Origin: an uncultured Bacteroidota bacterium
GTDB lineage: Bacteria > Bacteroidota > Bacteroidia > Flavobacteriales > Flavobacteriaceae
NCBI GenBank assembly: GCA_902619855.1
Contig: CACNGE010000015.1
Span: 1-37,337 of the forward strand
Reading direction: 5' to 3'
DNA length: 37,337 nt
Shown: positions 19,485 through 27,789 of the stretch, one piece after another
How the letters are laid out: the number at the start of each line of letters is the position of its first letter
Position numbering within the stretch: the first letter of the stretch is position 1
The notes under the pieces: generated by a model
Told to the model about the DNA's origin: nothing
The model's input: only the letters and a program-made list of their open reading frames with translations
The model's database searches: none
Made by a program: the position numbers and the translations under genes

Positions 19485-22400
19485 ATGAAAAAACTTTTCC
19501 TAATTTTATTTTCAATTCCTTTCTTTCTGTTTGCGCAAGATAAGATGCTAAGTGGAGTTGTTTATGATAATGACGGCAACCCACTTCCTGGTGCAACAGT
19601 TCAGGTTTTAAATTCGAGCAATATAGGGGCAATTACTGATTTTGATGGTAATTTTTCCATTTTACTTGATGAAAATGAGACAAAAGTTGAGGTCTCTTAT
19701 ATAGGTTTTTTACCTCAGACAATTGATGTTTCCAACAGAACTTCTATAACCATCAAATTAGAACTTGATGTTTCAGAACTCGAAGAAGTCGTAGTAATTG
19801 GATACGGAACAGTATTGAAAAAAGACTTATCAGGCTCAGTTGCATCAATAAAGGTTGAAGACGATATTTCAAGACAATCAAGTACTATCGATCAGCTATT
19901 ACAAGGTCGTGCCTCAGGTGTGCAAGTCACTCAAAACGCAGCAAACCCAAATTCTGGCATTAGTGTTAGGGTGCGTGGGACCAACAGTTTGCGAGGAAAC
20001 AATGAACCTCTGTATGTTGTAGATGGTATTATTGTGTCATCTGCTGGCGAGGACGTTGATGCTGTTGGAGGTGGAAATACTGGCCAAGAGCGTCAAAGTG
20101 GATTAAATGGAATTAACCCAAGGGATATTGAAAGAATTGAGGTGTTAAAAGATGCAAGTGCCACTGCAATTTATGGTTCTAGAGGAGCCAACGGAGTGAT
20201 TTTGATTACCACTAAGAAAGGGGATATTAAACAAGGTATAGTAAACGCATATTTTAATCGATCATTTAGAGAGGTTTCTAAAAGACTCGATGTTCTTGGG
20301 CCCATTGATTATGCTCGTTATAGCAATGCTGCAAATGCGTTAGCTAATATAGGCCCGCATTGGCATATAGATGGAGAAATCTATGGAATTCAAAATTATG
20401 ATGGAAACAATCCAGAGATTTTACAAACGCAGGCAGAATATTATAGTTGGCATGATGAAATATATAAAATTGGAGAAAGCAATAATTTTGGAGCTTCTTT
20501 TTCAGGAGGCAGCGAAAATGGAACTTATTATGTTTCTGCAGGACTAAATGATCAAAGAGGGCTTATTGATAATTCTAGATTTAAAAGTGGTGATTTTCGA
20601 GTTAATTTAAATCAAGACTTAAGTGAAAATCTTGAAATTGATGCAAGATTCAGTGCTTTTTTCTCTGAATCTGACTTTAGTGAGGGTGGTGATTTAATTG
20701 GAAATTATCAAAGTTTTGTTCGCAATATTTTGTCTTTTAGGCCTGTTTACAAGGTTGCATATGATGACTTGACAGACCCATTAGTTATTTATGACCAAGA
20801 ACTAACTGAGGGATTGGATGGACCTGAGGATAATCAGGCGAACCCATTTTCATGGGTAGATGACTTTCATGACGAATCTATTGAAAATAGATTTTTTGCT
20901 AACCTAAGCTTGAAGTATAAGTTACCAATCAGAGGATTAAATTATGAACTCAGGATTGGCGGTAATAAAAGAGATAAAGAACGCAGAAGATTCTATGGGC
21001 CTACAACCTTTCAAGGTAAAACGAATATTGGCTTATTACAGATATCTACTATTGATCAATTATCCTATCAAATAAATAATTTTATTAGATATAATAGGAA
21101 TTTTAATAATAAACATCGTGTAAATGCAACCTTTGGAACGACCTATGATGTTAGAGATGTTACCAACTCTATTTACTCTGTTTCTGGTTTTGATTCATTT
21201 GATCTGACAACCCAACAGCCATTTTTGGGACAAAATGTATTAACCCCTCTTGCTGACATTGCAAGAGATCAAAAAATGTTTTCACTCCTAGGTCGAATCA
21301 ACTACACATTGAGAAACAACTATATTTTTACTGCTAGCTTTAGGCGAGACGGAGTTTCGAAGTTTAAAGAAGAAAATAGATATGGATTTTTCCCTTCTTT
21401 TGCATTTGCATACCGAAGAGATTTTGGAGCTGATTCTAGTTTTAAAATCAGAACAGGATGGGGACAAATCGGAAACCATGGAATTGGACCTTATGGAACA
21501 CTTTCAAATTATGGCTCTGATCCAGACTCTATCTATGGGTCTCCTGGCAATGGCACAACAGTACCTTTAATTCTAAATAACCTTGCAAATCCAGATTTGA
21601 CTTGGGAAACAACAGAGCAGCTGAACTTTGGCTTAGATTTAGATTTGTTTGGCGGAAGAGTGACATCGACTATCGACGTTTATGAGAAGCTAACGAAAGA
21701 CTTGTTACAGAACGCGCCAATTCCAACATCATCAGGTTTTTCTTCAATTCTTATTAACAGAGGCGAGTTAGAAAATAAAGGGGTTGAATTAGGTCTTGAT
21801 ATTTCACTCGTTGAATCTGATGACTTTAGCTTTTCAATTGGCGGTAATATTTCTCATAATAAATCAAAAATTCTAAACTTAGGATTACCTGCTGGAGATA
21901 TTTTTAATCAAATCTTGCATATTAACTCCGAGTACTGGGAAAAACCTTATTATTTAGGTCAACAAATAAGTCGTGGAAACATCTTTAAACATCCTGCTAA
22001 CATATTTATGGAAGGTCAAGAATCTGCATTGTTTTATGGATGGAAAACGGATGGGCTTGTTCAACCTGATGACGTAGCTGATTATCCGATTGATGGAGCA
22101 CAAGCTGGTGATGTTAAAATAGTTGATTTAAATCAGGATGGAACAATAGACAGACTAGATACAACTATAATTGGTAACCCTAATCCAGATTATGTTTACG
22201 GCTTTAATCTAAATTTAAGAGTCAAAGACTTTACGCTTTCAGCTTTATTTAATGGCGTTGAAGGAAATGAAATAGCCAATGGATGGAATTATACTCTTGG
22301 TATGGCTGAAGGATCTAATGGTCAAGGTGGAGCAACATATACTAGAAATGTATTTCCAGACACCTATTTCGATTCTTGGTCACCAACAAATACGGATGCT

Positions 22401-22721
22401 CAAAATCCAAGAATAGGTTATACAACTCAAAATATTCAATACATGCTTGACACCATCATTGAGGATGGAAGTTTTTTAAGGCTTAATAATATAACCTTGA
22501 ATTGGGAACTACCTGCGAAGAAGATCAGTGATAGAACTCTTATTAAATTTTCGAGTATGAACATATTTGTAACAGGTCAAAATCTATTTACATGGACTGA
22601 TTATAGTGGTTATGACCCTGAAGTTACAAGCTTTATGTGGACTGGACTAATCCAAGGAGTTGATTGGAATGGACCACCAAATGCAAAAAATATTCTAATA
22701 GGTGTTAATGTAAATTTCTAA
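19485..22721 (+). CDS. susC: SusC/RagA-type TonB-dependent outer-membrane oligosaccharide importer
   Basis: Outer-membrane barrel of 1078 residues that takes up oligosaccharides together with the SusD lid, driven by TonB. Signal peptide 1-18 (FLFAQ); carboxypeptidase-D regulatory-like domain about 22-95 (LSGVVYDNDGNPLPGATVQV); a TonB-box-like LEEVVVIGYG near 98-107; plug domain with LLQGRASGVQV, VRVRGTNSLRGNNEPLYVVDG and IEVLKDASATAIYGSRGANG, the SusC signatures; then the barrel ending in an aromatic residue (VNVNF). Full length, no defects seen. SusD starts 10 nt later. By context the cargo is (sulfated) xylo-oligosaccharide. It opens the long plus-strand operon of depolymerising enzymes. 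Confidence 0.98.
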   Translation: MKKLFLILFSIPFFLFAQDKMLSGVVYDNDGNPLPGATVQVLNSSNIGAITDFDGNFSILLDENETKVEVSYIGFLPQTIDVSNRTSITIKLELDVSELEEVVVIGYGTVLKKDLSGSVASIKVEDDISRQSSTIDQLLQGRASGVQVTQNAANPNSGISVRVRGTNSLRGNNEPLYVVDGIIVSSAGEDVDAVGGGNTGQERQSGLNGINPRDIERIEVLKDASATAIYGSRGANGVILITTKKGDIKQGIVNAYFNRSFREVSKRLDVLGPIDYARYSNAANALANIGPHWHIDGEIYGIQNYDGNNPEILQTQAEYYSWHDEIYKIGESNNFGASFSGGSENGTYYVSAGLNDQRGLIDNSRFKSGDFRVNLNQDLSENLEIDARFSAFFSESDFSEGGDLIGNYQSFVRNILSFRPVYKVAYDDLTDPLVIYDQELTEGLDGPEDNQANPFSWVDDFHDESIENRFFANLSLKYKLPIRGLNYELRIGGNKRDKERRRFYGPTTFQGKTNIGLLQISTIDQLSYQINNFIRYNRNFNNKHRVNATFGTTYDVRDVTNSIYSVSGFDSFDLTTQQPFLGQNVLTPLADIARDQKMFSLLGRINYTLRNNYIFTASFRRDGVSKFKEENRYGFFPSFAFAYRRDFGADSSFKIRTGWGQIGNHGIGPYGTLSNYGSDPDSIYGSPGNGTTVPLILNNLANPDLTWETTEQLNFGLDLDLFGGRVTSTIDVYEKLTKDLLQNAPIPTSSGFSSILINRGELENKGVELGLDISLVESDDFSFSIGGNISHNKSKILNLGLPAGDIFNQILHINSEYWEKPYYLGQQISRGNIFKHPANIFMEGQESALFYGWKTDGLVQPDDVADYPIDGAQAGDVKIVDLNQDGTIDRLDTTIIGNPNPDYVYGFNLNLRVKDFTLSALFNGVEGNEIANGWNYTLGMAEGSNGQGGATYTRNVFPDTYFDSWSPTNTDAQNPRIGYTTQNIQYMLDTIIEDGSFLRLNNITLNWELPAKKISDRTLIKFSSMNIFVTGQNLFTWTDYSGYDPEVTSFMWTGLIQGVDWNGPPNAKNILIGVNVNF

Positions 22722-22731
22722 ATCTTTCAAG

Positions 22732-24267
22732 ATGAAAAGTATACTAATAAAACAAAACAAAATTTTAAAATTATTTTTATCATTTTCTGTTGTGATTTTT
22801 GCAACTTCATGTGAGTTAGACGAAGAACCCATTTTTTTAGATGATTCTATTTATGACTCAGTCACAACAGCAGAGTCAGCTAGAGATGGTATTTATGAAG
22901 GGCTAACGCATTATGATGCCCAAGAGCGTAGATATTTCATCGTCAATGGTTTCTCAGGAACATTTGGCACTGGAAGAGGCGGAAACAATGTAAACAATCT
23001 CTTCAATAGGACTTTGATGTCGCTTAAACCAACTGCAGATACCGATAATGATAAATTGTGGGAGAGGTTATACAGGACAATCTCAAGATGTAATGCTGCT
23101 ATTAATAATGTAACCACCGGCTCACGAAATGAATTAAATGATGTATCTGGGCATGGATATTTTGTACGAGCTTGGGCTTACTATTATTTAGTGAGGTTGT
23201 ATGGCGACGTTCCACTTTGGACTGAGTTACCTTCTTCAACTAATTTTTCTTTACCATTGAGCCCAGAGAAAGATATTTATGCTCAAATCATTTCAGATGC
23301 AAAAATGGCTCAGAATTTAATGAATGGTAGTGCTGGGACTGGGTATCCAACTCGTACTGCTGCTGATATGCTACTTGCCAAAGTTTATATGACACTTGCC
23401 ACTTCAACAACTCTTAAAGAAGATGGTAAAAGTGAATCTGATTATTGGCAAATGGCATATGATGAAGCAGTAAAGGTATACGGAAAGCACACTCTTGTTG
23501 CAAATTTTGAAGACTTGTTTGACTCGCGTAAACCTGAAAATACTGCAGAATCTATTTTTGAACTACAAATCTCTGAAGCTGCAAACAACTCTCAAATGGG
23601 GAGGAATTATACGCCTAACAAATTTAAGGCTGGATTGCATTTTGGCTGGTTTAGTGTTATGGCAAGTGTATATGATTATCATGTTGCCACTTACCCTGAT
23701 GATACCAGGATAGATGGAACATATCTCACTACATGGAACAATGCTGTTAATGGAAATGTAATCAATGTTTATCCAAATCGATCTAGAAATAATTTTAGGA
23801 ATGCTCACCCTTATTTTAAAAAGTTTGCTGAGAAAGAACCTTCGCATGCCAATCAATTTAATGATCAAAATATCATTATTTACAGGTATGCTGAACTTCT
23901 TTTAATGCTTGCTGAAATTTCAAATGAGTTAGGACTAGATACTGAAAAAATGACTTATTTAAATGAGGTGTTGGATCGAGCTGGTGTCACCTTAAGACCC
24001 GAGTATGCCCAAGGAAAAGAAGCATTTAGAGATGCAATTATGGATGAATACAAGTTTGAGGTTTTAGGTGAAGGTGAAGATTTTCATCACAATAGAAGAA
24101 GAGGGTTTAACTACTTTTTGACAAATACAATCAAGAGACACAATGATTTAATTGGAACTGCACATTATGTTTCAAATCGGGATCTAACTCTTAGTGAGGA
24201 TGAATCTCAAGTTATGAAAATTCCACTTTCAAAGTTGGAAATTGATACAAACCAATACATAGACTAA
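22732..24267 (+). CDS. susD: SusD/RagB-type outer-membrane glycan-binding lipoprotein
   Basis: Surface lipoprotein of 511 residues that caps the SusC barrel and binds glycan. The signal ends in the lipobox FATSC with Cys27, followed by the acidic ELDEEP stretch typical of surface-exported lipoproteins (lipoprotein export signal). The N-terminal TPR-like region contains ARDGIYEGLTHYD and RLYRTISRCNAAI. The conserved RAWAYYYLVRLYGDVPLW segment is characteristic of SusD, and the C-terminal RYAELLLMLAEISNE segment and NRRRGFNY fit the RagB/SusD domain. It lies 10 nt after SusC and 24 nt before the next secreted protein, within one operon. Confidence 0.98.
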   Translation: MKSILIKQNKILKLFLSFSVVIFATSCELDEEPIFLDDSIYDSVTTAESARDGIYEGLTHYDAQERRYFIVNGFSGTFGTGRGGNNVNNLFNRTLMSLKPTADTDNDKLWERLYRTISRCNAAINNVTTGSRNELNDVSGHGYFVRAWAYYYLVRLYGDVPLWTELPSSTNFSLPLSPEKDIYAQIISDAKMAQNLMNGSAGTGYPTRTAADMLLAKVYMTLATSTTLKEDGKSESDYWQMAYDEAVKVYGKHTLVANFEDLFDSRKPENTAESIFELQISEAANNSQMGRNYTPNKFKAGLHFGWFSVMASVYDYHVATYPDDTRIDGTYLTTWNNAVNGNVINVYPNRSRNNFRNAHPYFKKFAEKEPSHANQFNDQNIIIYRYAELLLMLAEISNELGLDTEKMTYLNEVLDRAGVTLRPEYAQGKEAFRDAIMDEYKFEVLGEGEDFHHNRRRGFNYFLTNTIKRHNDLIGTAHYVSNRDLTLSEDESQVMKIPLSKLEIDTNQYID

Positions 24268-24291
24268 TTACTAACAATTAAAACAACAATT

Positions 24292-25320
24292 ATGAAATAT
24301 TTATATACCTTAATTTTTACAATAATTTCTTTTTCACTTTCATCTCAAGAAACCATTATTGGTCAATGGGATTTTACTAGTGACACTACTATGAGCACTG
24401 GCACTTATTCAGGATCTGGCACTACTGATATTTCACAGATATTGGATTATTCAACATTGAATACACCCACTTCAGGCTATGTTAAATTAGATGTGCCTAA
24501 TACACCTAAATATTCTGCTAACTTTTGTACTGGAATTGGCTTAAAAACTGGAAAAATTAATTTTTCAATCACATTAGACGGATGGAAGATTAACACTGCA
24601 AGCGGTAGCTTTCTTCAAATTAGATTTAGAGATCCCAACAATAAAATGGTAGCTACTATTAAGGTAGAGGAGGTTAAAAGTGGCTCTCCTCAAGCATATG
24701 TAGAAAAAACTAAAATTGTAGGCAATCTCTGGGATCCAGCTAGTGGCCCAAATGGAACAGGGGTGAATGGAACTCAAAAATATGCAGGTCATTTTGGTGA
24801 CAATAGTTTGAATATTACAGAAACCCACACAATTGGTCTAACTATAGATTATGATAATGATTCATATAGCTTTTGGACTGAAACACCAAACTCTCCGACT
24901 TACAACAATAATACTAGGGAGTTTGTTTATGATAACGCGAATACCATTTCTGGAGACACACCAAGTGATATGACCGCTGGAGTTCTTGATCGTTTTCATG
25001 TATCATATAAATTAGCTTCAGGAGAGTATTTTAATTTATCTCAAATTAAAATATCAACTGGAGATTATGCAAACACCGCATCAACTAAAATAGATACAAA
25101 ATCAAACTTTCATATCTATCCCAACCCTGCTCAAAGTTATTTCATAGTTGAAAATGCAATTATTGACGACAAACTTGAAATTTACAATGTTGGTGGGAAG
25201 TTGATTAAAACACAGACTATACATTCAGTCAACGAAAAAATAAATATTGAAGAACTTAAAAGAGGTATTTATTTTGTTAAAATTGATGACAAAGAAGCTA
25301 TTAGGCTTATTAAAAAATAA
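24292..25320 (+). CDS. T9SS-exported surface protein of unknown family, candidate glycan-binding protein
   Basis: 342-residue secreted protein directly after SusD, where Bacteroidota PULs often encode a surface glycan-binding protein. Signal peptide 1-19 (SLSSQ). The body (20-265) is beta-rich and begins ETIIGQWDFTSDTTMS; the 'G-x-W-D-F' opening, TGKINFSITLDGWK and TIGLTIDYDNDSYSFW give it the look of a concanavalin/jelly-roll fold, but I recognise no named family and no glycosidase motif. The C-terminal 75 residues (IYPNPAQSYFIVEN to the end, with RGIYFVKID) are a type IX secretion sorting domain, so it should reach the cell surface. It ends 9 nt before a strong intrinsic terminator, closing the SusCD unit. 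A binding role is inferred from context; an endo-acting enzyme is also possible. Confidence 0.85.
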   Translation: MKYLYTLIFTIISFSLSSQETIIGQWDFTSDTTMSTGTYSGSGTTDISQILDYSTLNTPTSGYVKLDVPNTPKYSANFCTGIGLKTGKINFSITLDGWKINTASGSFLQIRFRDPNNKMVATIKVEEVKSGSPQAYVEKTKIVGNLWDPASGPNGTGVNGTQKYAGHFGDNSLNITETHTIGLTIDYDNDSYSFWTETPNSPTYNNNTREFVYDNANTISGDTPSDMTAGVLDRFHVSYKLASGEYFNLSQIKISTGDYANTASTKIDTKSNFHIYPNPAQSYFIVENAIIDDKLEIYNVGGKLIKTQTIHSVNEKINIEELKRGIYFVKIDDKEAIRLIKK

Positions 25321-25329
25321 TAAATATAG

Positions 25330-25363
25330 CCTATGGTATTGAACACAATACCATAGGTTTTTT
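25330..25363 (+). terminator. Intrinsic terminator after the SusCD unit
   Basis: Perfect 11-bp stem CCTATGGTATT / AATACCATAGG (25330-25340 and 25347-25357) with loop GAACAC, followed by TTTTTT (25358-25363). It begins 10 nt after the stop of the surface protein gene and ends only 14 nt before the next ATG at 25378, leaving no room for a separate promoter. It probably works as a partial terminator or mRNA 3'-end stabiliser giving high SusCD expression and lower expression downstream. Confidence 0.85.
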
Positions 25364-25377
25364 AAAAGTAAAAGAAA

Positions 25378-25734
25378 ATGAAGCAACTAATTTCAATTTT
25401 TATATTTTCAATTTTTGTTTGCACAGCTTATGCGCAAGACGCAACAAAGTATCAAAAAGAAAGAGCAACTATGTTTACATCTTACATTGCTGAAAAAGAA
25501 AGTCTTTCAGATGAGCAAGAACTTTTTGTGTATAATGTGATGCTAGAAAGAGTCGTGAATGCAAACTCTAGGATTAAAAGTAGTCCTGAGTTAGCTCGAG
25601 AGGATAAACAAAAAATCTACAAGGACGAGTTTTCAAAAGCACTTCAAAAATTATCAGCTGAGTTTGGACCAAAAATGGCAAGACGCTATATGCAGTTAAG
25701 TAATGAAGCAAGAAAAAATGCTGATAACAATTAA
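25378..25734 (+). CDS. Small secreted helical protein, unknown function
   Basis: 118-residue protein with a signal peptide 1-20 (VCTAYAQ) and a mature part of about 98 residues that is all helical, charged and free of cysteine (YIAEKESLSDEQELFVYN, NSRIKSSPELAREDKQKIYK). The LSDEQ start of a helix and length loosely recall Spy/CpxP-like periplasmic helical chaperones, but I cannot assign it to that family. It sits between two strong terminator-like hairpins, one ending 14 nt before its ATG and one 30 nt after its stop, and lies between the SusCD unit and the GH5 enzyme. Its level is therefore likely set apart from its neighbours. Real gene: good signal peptide, sensible spacing, A-rich leader. 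Function unknown. Confidence 0.82.
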   Translation: MKQLISIFIFSIFVCTAYAQDATKYQKERATMFTSYIAEKESLSDEQELFVYNVMLERVVNANSRIKSSPELAREDKQKIYKDEFSKALQKLSAEFGPKMARRYMQLSNEARKNADNN

Positions 25735-25748
25735 ATAAATTATTTTAA

Positions 25749-27785
25749 GTGGAACGTAAATTATACCTGCTGTATTTTCTTACAGCAGGTTTTTTGTTCG
25801 CCCAAACATCACCTTCTCAGATGATTCAAAAAATGGGTAGAGGAATAAACCTTGGGAATGTACTAAGCGCTCCTGTTGAGGGAAATTGGTCAGGCATAGC
25901 TACCCAACAATATTTTATTGATGTTGCCAACGCTGGATTTACAAATGTTAGAATCCCTATTGATTTTTTTGGTTACAGAACAGAAGGTGACACTTCTACT
26001 TATGACAACCAAAAAAATACAACTTTTGAAGGATCAAGAAATGATTTTATTGTTAACTCAACTTATCTAAATCGTGTAGAGGAGGTAGTTAGTTGGGGGC
26101 TTGACCAAGGTCTTGTCATTATTCTTGATTTTCATGGGGCAAATCTTAAAGAAGAGTTTATATACACATTTGATCTAGAAAAGTCAGAATATACTCATCC
26201 GACCTCAGCAAAAAGAGCAGCTGATCTAGAGAAATTCTATGCAATCTGGGAGCAAATAGCGGAACGCTTCAAAAACTATAGTGACGATTTGGTTTTTGAG
26301 GTGATTAATGAACCTTATTTTCATATCTCAGCCAATGAGATGAATGAAATAAATACAGAGGTTATTTCAATCGTAAGATCATCAGGGAGCAATAACTCGA
26401 CAAGAAAAATAATAATCACGGGTGGCAGCTCTAATAGTTATGAAGCCCCACTTGAAATTTCGAATGGCATTCTGAATAGTGATGATTATCTCATTGCGAC
26501 ATTTCATTACTATCGTCCATTTAGCTTTACAAAATCCACATCTATGAACTTTAATGACAACAATTGGGGGAGTCTTTCTGAAAAGTCGACTGTGGATTCT
26601 GAATTTGATATTGTTAAAAACTGGGCTGATGGTTTTACCCCACCTCTCGCTGTTTATGTTGGTGAGTTTGGTGCAGATAATTCCTATGGTTACGATTATA
26701 GTAGTGGAGATTTACACGAAATATCTTCGAATAGTCCGCCAACATTTTCAGAAGGTACCGGTTTTGCCGATGGTGGCCCTGATCCAAACTCAAGGATATA
26801 TTATCATAATTACATTGCAAATGCAGCAATAGAAAGGGGGTTTGCTTTCTCAGCTTGGGACGGGGGTGGTAAATCTACTAAAACAATTCATTTTCGTAAA
26901 GATTCTGGGCTTTCCATTTATGACATGGACTATTTTGAAATCGATTCTTTTCTTCCAAAATACACAACTTCAAGCTTAGTTATAGATGATAGTATTTGGG
27001 TAGAAGAAGTAAAAGACGCCTTATTGGAAGGCTATATCAATATTTCATGTAATAACTCTAATATCTTAAAGAATTTGGATTTTGAATGTGGATATAATAA
27101 CCATTGGTCAATATTTCCAAATAACAATTCCGATAAGGCAATTTTTGAAGATTCAGGTTTTAAATCAAGAAGCGGATCTCATGGCGGAAAAGTTTCTGTG
27201 TTTGAAAGTGGAGCTCTCAATAGTGTAATCCTACAAAATGAATCTATACCCAATTTGGATGCAAACCTTGACAATAAGGACTTGACGTATCGATTTTATT
27301 CGAAAGCAAGCAACGAAAATCAACAGATGAGAATTAGACTTAAATATAATGTCGGCACTGAAACATATTATATCCTTTCGCCTATTTATAATCTAAGTGC
27401 AACTTATCCCGAAGATCCCTATGAATTTATTTCTAACATTGCTAGTGGTAGCAAAAACCTACAACTACAAATTATTTTTGGTAAAGATGTAGGCACTTAT
27501 TTTTTTGATGATTTTACAACATCTATACAAACACTTTCTGTAAAAACATTAAGACAAGATTTCCAAACTTTTCCGAATCCAGTACATAATTATTTTAGCA
27601 TTACAACTAGTGTGGAGTTTGATAAAATAAAGCTGTATGATATTCAAGGGAAAGTTTTAAAAATATGGTCTGGAAAAAGAATAATTTATGACACCTCTTT
27701 TATAGAGAATGGTCTATATCTTTTAGAAATTTATATGGATAATAAACTACTTTACACATCCAAACTCATTAAAACTAAAGATTGA
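25749..27785 (+). CDS. GH5-family endo-glycanase with CBM4/9-like domain and T9SS tail
   Basis: 678-residue secreted enzyme with a family 5 (beta/alpha)8 barrel (about 25-400). It has GRGINLGNVL at the N-terminus, DFHG in the barrel, acid/base Glu188 in FEVINEPYF, HYY (253-255) and nucleophile Glu306 in VYVGEFGAD, so both catalytic glutamates are present. A beta-sandwich of the CBM4/9 kind follows (about 438-600, NILKNLDFECGYNNHW), then a T9SS sorting domain (FQTFPNPVHNYFSI to the end). The start is GTG 25749, the only start giving a signal peptide (MERKLYLLYFLTAGFLFAQ). A terminator-like hairpin lies inside these codons. Subfamily and substrate are unclear: GH5 includes xylanases, glucanases and mannanases, and context favours a xylan or mixed-linkage polymer. 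Confidence 0.88.
   Translation: MERKLYLLYFLTAGFLFAQTSPSQMIQKMGRGINLGNVLSAPVEGNWSGIATQQYFIDVANAGFTNVRIPIDFFGYRTEGDTSTYDNQKNTTFEGSRNDFIVNSTYLNRVEEVVSWGLDQGLVIILDFHGANLKEEFIYTFDLEKSEYTHPTSAKRAADLEKFYAIWEQIAERFKNYSDDLVFEVINEPYFHISANEMNEINTEVISIVRSSGSNNSTRKIIITGGSSNSYEAPLEISNGILNSDDYLIATFHYYRPFSFTKSTSMNFNDNNWGSLSEKSTVDSEFDIVKNWADGFTPPLAVYVGEFGADNSYGYDYSSGDLHEISSNSPPTFSEGTGFADGGPDPNSRIYYHNYIANAAIERGFAFSAWDGGGKSTKTIHFRKDSGLSIYDMDYFEIDSFLPKYTTSSLVIDDSIWVEEVKDALLEGYINISCNNSNILKNLDFECGYNNHWSIFPNNNSDKAIFEDSGFKSRSGSHGGKVSVFESGALNSVILQNESIPNLDANLDNKDLTYRFYSKASNENQQMRIRLKYNVGTETYYILSPIYNLSATYPEDPYEFISNIASGSKNLQLQIIFGKDVGTYFFDDFTTSIQTLSVKTLRQDFQTFPNPVHNYFSITTSVEFDKIKLYDIQGKVLKIWSGKRIIYDTSFIENGLYLLEIYMDNKLLYTSKLIKTKD
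25765..25795 (+). terminator. Intrinsic-terminator hairpin inside the GH5 signal-peptide codons
   Basis: Perfect 10-bp stem ACCTGCTGTA / TACAGCAGGT (25765-25774 and 25781-25790) with loop TTTTCT, and a run of six T counting the last stem base (25790-25795). It is 31 nt after the stop of the 118-residue gene and begins 17 nt inside the GH5 frame that starts at GTG 25749, encoding part of its signal peptide. It may be the 3' end of the upstream transcript, an attenuator that a ribosome on GH5 would disrupt, or both. Confidence 0.8.
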
Positions 27786-27789
27786 AACA

